Positions 5,037-5,353 of a DNA stretch of 5,353 nucleotides are shown here, one piece after another. The notes beneath the pieces were generated by a model, which was not told the DNA's origin, did not search any database, and saw only the letters and a list, made by a program, of their open reading frames with translations. The DNA lies in contig JAGLEG010000553.1 in assembly GCA_023145185.1 (NCBI GenBank), positions 1 to 5,353 of the forward strand. Direction: 5' to 3'. Each line of letters begins with the position of its first letter. Position 1 is the stretch's first letter. Made by a program: the position numbers and the translations under genes. This DNA comes from Thermoplasmata archaeon (GTDB taxonomy: Archaea > Thermoplasmatota > Penumbrarchaeia > Penumbrarchaeales > Penumbrarchaeaceae).

Positions 5037-5353
5037 TCAATGTACCATGGGTATCTCCCAGCGATCCGCTGCAGCAGGAGGCGGCTGCCTGTGGACGGCG
5101 GGCGATGAGCCCTTCTTCAGTGAGGCGAGATCTACCTTTCCGTCGTCCATTCCAGTGATTATTCCTATGAGGTCCACATCATCCGTCCTGTCCGGATCTT
5201 CAAGATTGCCCACGAACACCGTTCTCTTCCCCTTGCCCAGATTCTCCATCACCGCGTCCACGAAGGGGTCCGCACTGCCAATGGGTATGCCCGACGGCGT
5301 TACGATGTTGAGGATCACGCCCTTGCCCGTCCTTGGGTCCCTCTTGTTAAGGC
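5037..5353 (-). CDS. C-terminal part of an unrecognised protein
   Basis: The frame is open from the right edge to a TGA at 5037-5039, giving the last 104 residues of a longer protein. A GTG at 5318 could be mistaken for a start, but the frame continues upstream of it through residues LNKRDPRTGKG, so the true start lies outside. Visible features are a strand-like segment VILNIVTPSGIPIG, a probable helix (ADPFVDAVMENLGKGK), a second strand-and-loop region (TVFVGNLEDPDRTDDVDLIGIITG), and a Pro/Ala-rich tail ending DRWEIPMVH. The pattern suggests an alpha/beta domain, but I cannot assign a family. The low-complexity tail could be a natural linker or the result of a frameshift; no alternative frame clearly continues the domain. 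It lies upstream of the two-CW gene with 116 bases between them that contain that gene's promoter. Confidence 0.65.
   Translation of the reverse strand, partial: LNKRDPRTGKGVILNIVTPSGIPIGSADPFVDAVMENLGKGKRTVFVGNLEDPDRTDDVDLIGIITGMDDGKVDLASLKKGSSPAVHRQPPPAAADRWEIPMVH

Overview
The window looks like a chromosomal segment of an archaeon, most plausibly a euryarchaeote of the Thermoplasmata type. That lineage placement is inference from overall gene character. The direct evidence for an archaeon is the archaeal-style TATA/BRE promoter elements upstream of genes, a short enolase of about 400 residues, and a Tic20/UPF0132-like small membrane protein. Shine-Dalgarno sequences are strong (GGAGG or GGAGTG). 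Coding is dense, and no mobile element, CRISPR array, tRNA or rRNA was found.

Left part, minus strand (1-1970), read in the direction of transcription: a three-helix DUF4870/Tic20-like membrane protein (1970-1659) is closed by a clear hairpin plus U-tract terminator (about 1639-1599). Next is enolase (1512-313) with its own TATA/BRE promoter. After a 105-base gap with inverted repeats comes the start of an extremely Glu/Lys-rich protein (207-1) that runs off the window just as a hydrophobic stretch begins.

Centre, plus strand (2190-4648): an AT-rich divergent intergenic region of 219 bases leads into a tightly packed four-gene cluster. It encodes a MazG-like/dCTPase-type NTP pyrophosphohydrolase, imidazolonepropionase (HutI), a compact nitroreductase and a NUDIX hydrolase. 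The junctions are a 4-base ATGA overlap, a 2-base gap and a 1-base gap, so this is almost certainly one translationally coupled operon. Two members are house-cleaning nucleotide hydrolases. HutI is a histidine-degradation enzyme that here has no hutH, hutU or hutG next to it.

Right part, minus strand: a small eight-cysteine 'two-CW' protein (4920-4651) lies tail to tail with the NUDIX gene, 2 bases apart. Its promoter closely matches the enolase promoter. Upstream of it is the 3' end of an unrecognised gene (5353-5037) that enters from beyond the right edge.

I see no clear new defence or mobile system. The points most worth checking are the HutI/MazG/nitroreductase/NUDIX operon, the matching enolase and two-CW promoters, the in-frame GTG inside the Shine-Dalgarno sequence that misplaces two start codons, and the unidentified partial proteins at both edges.
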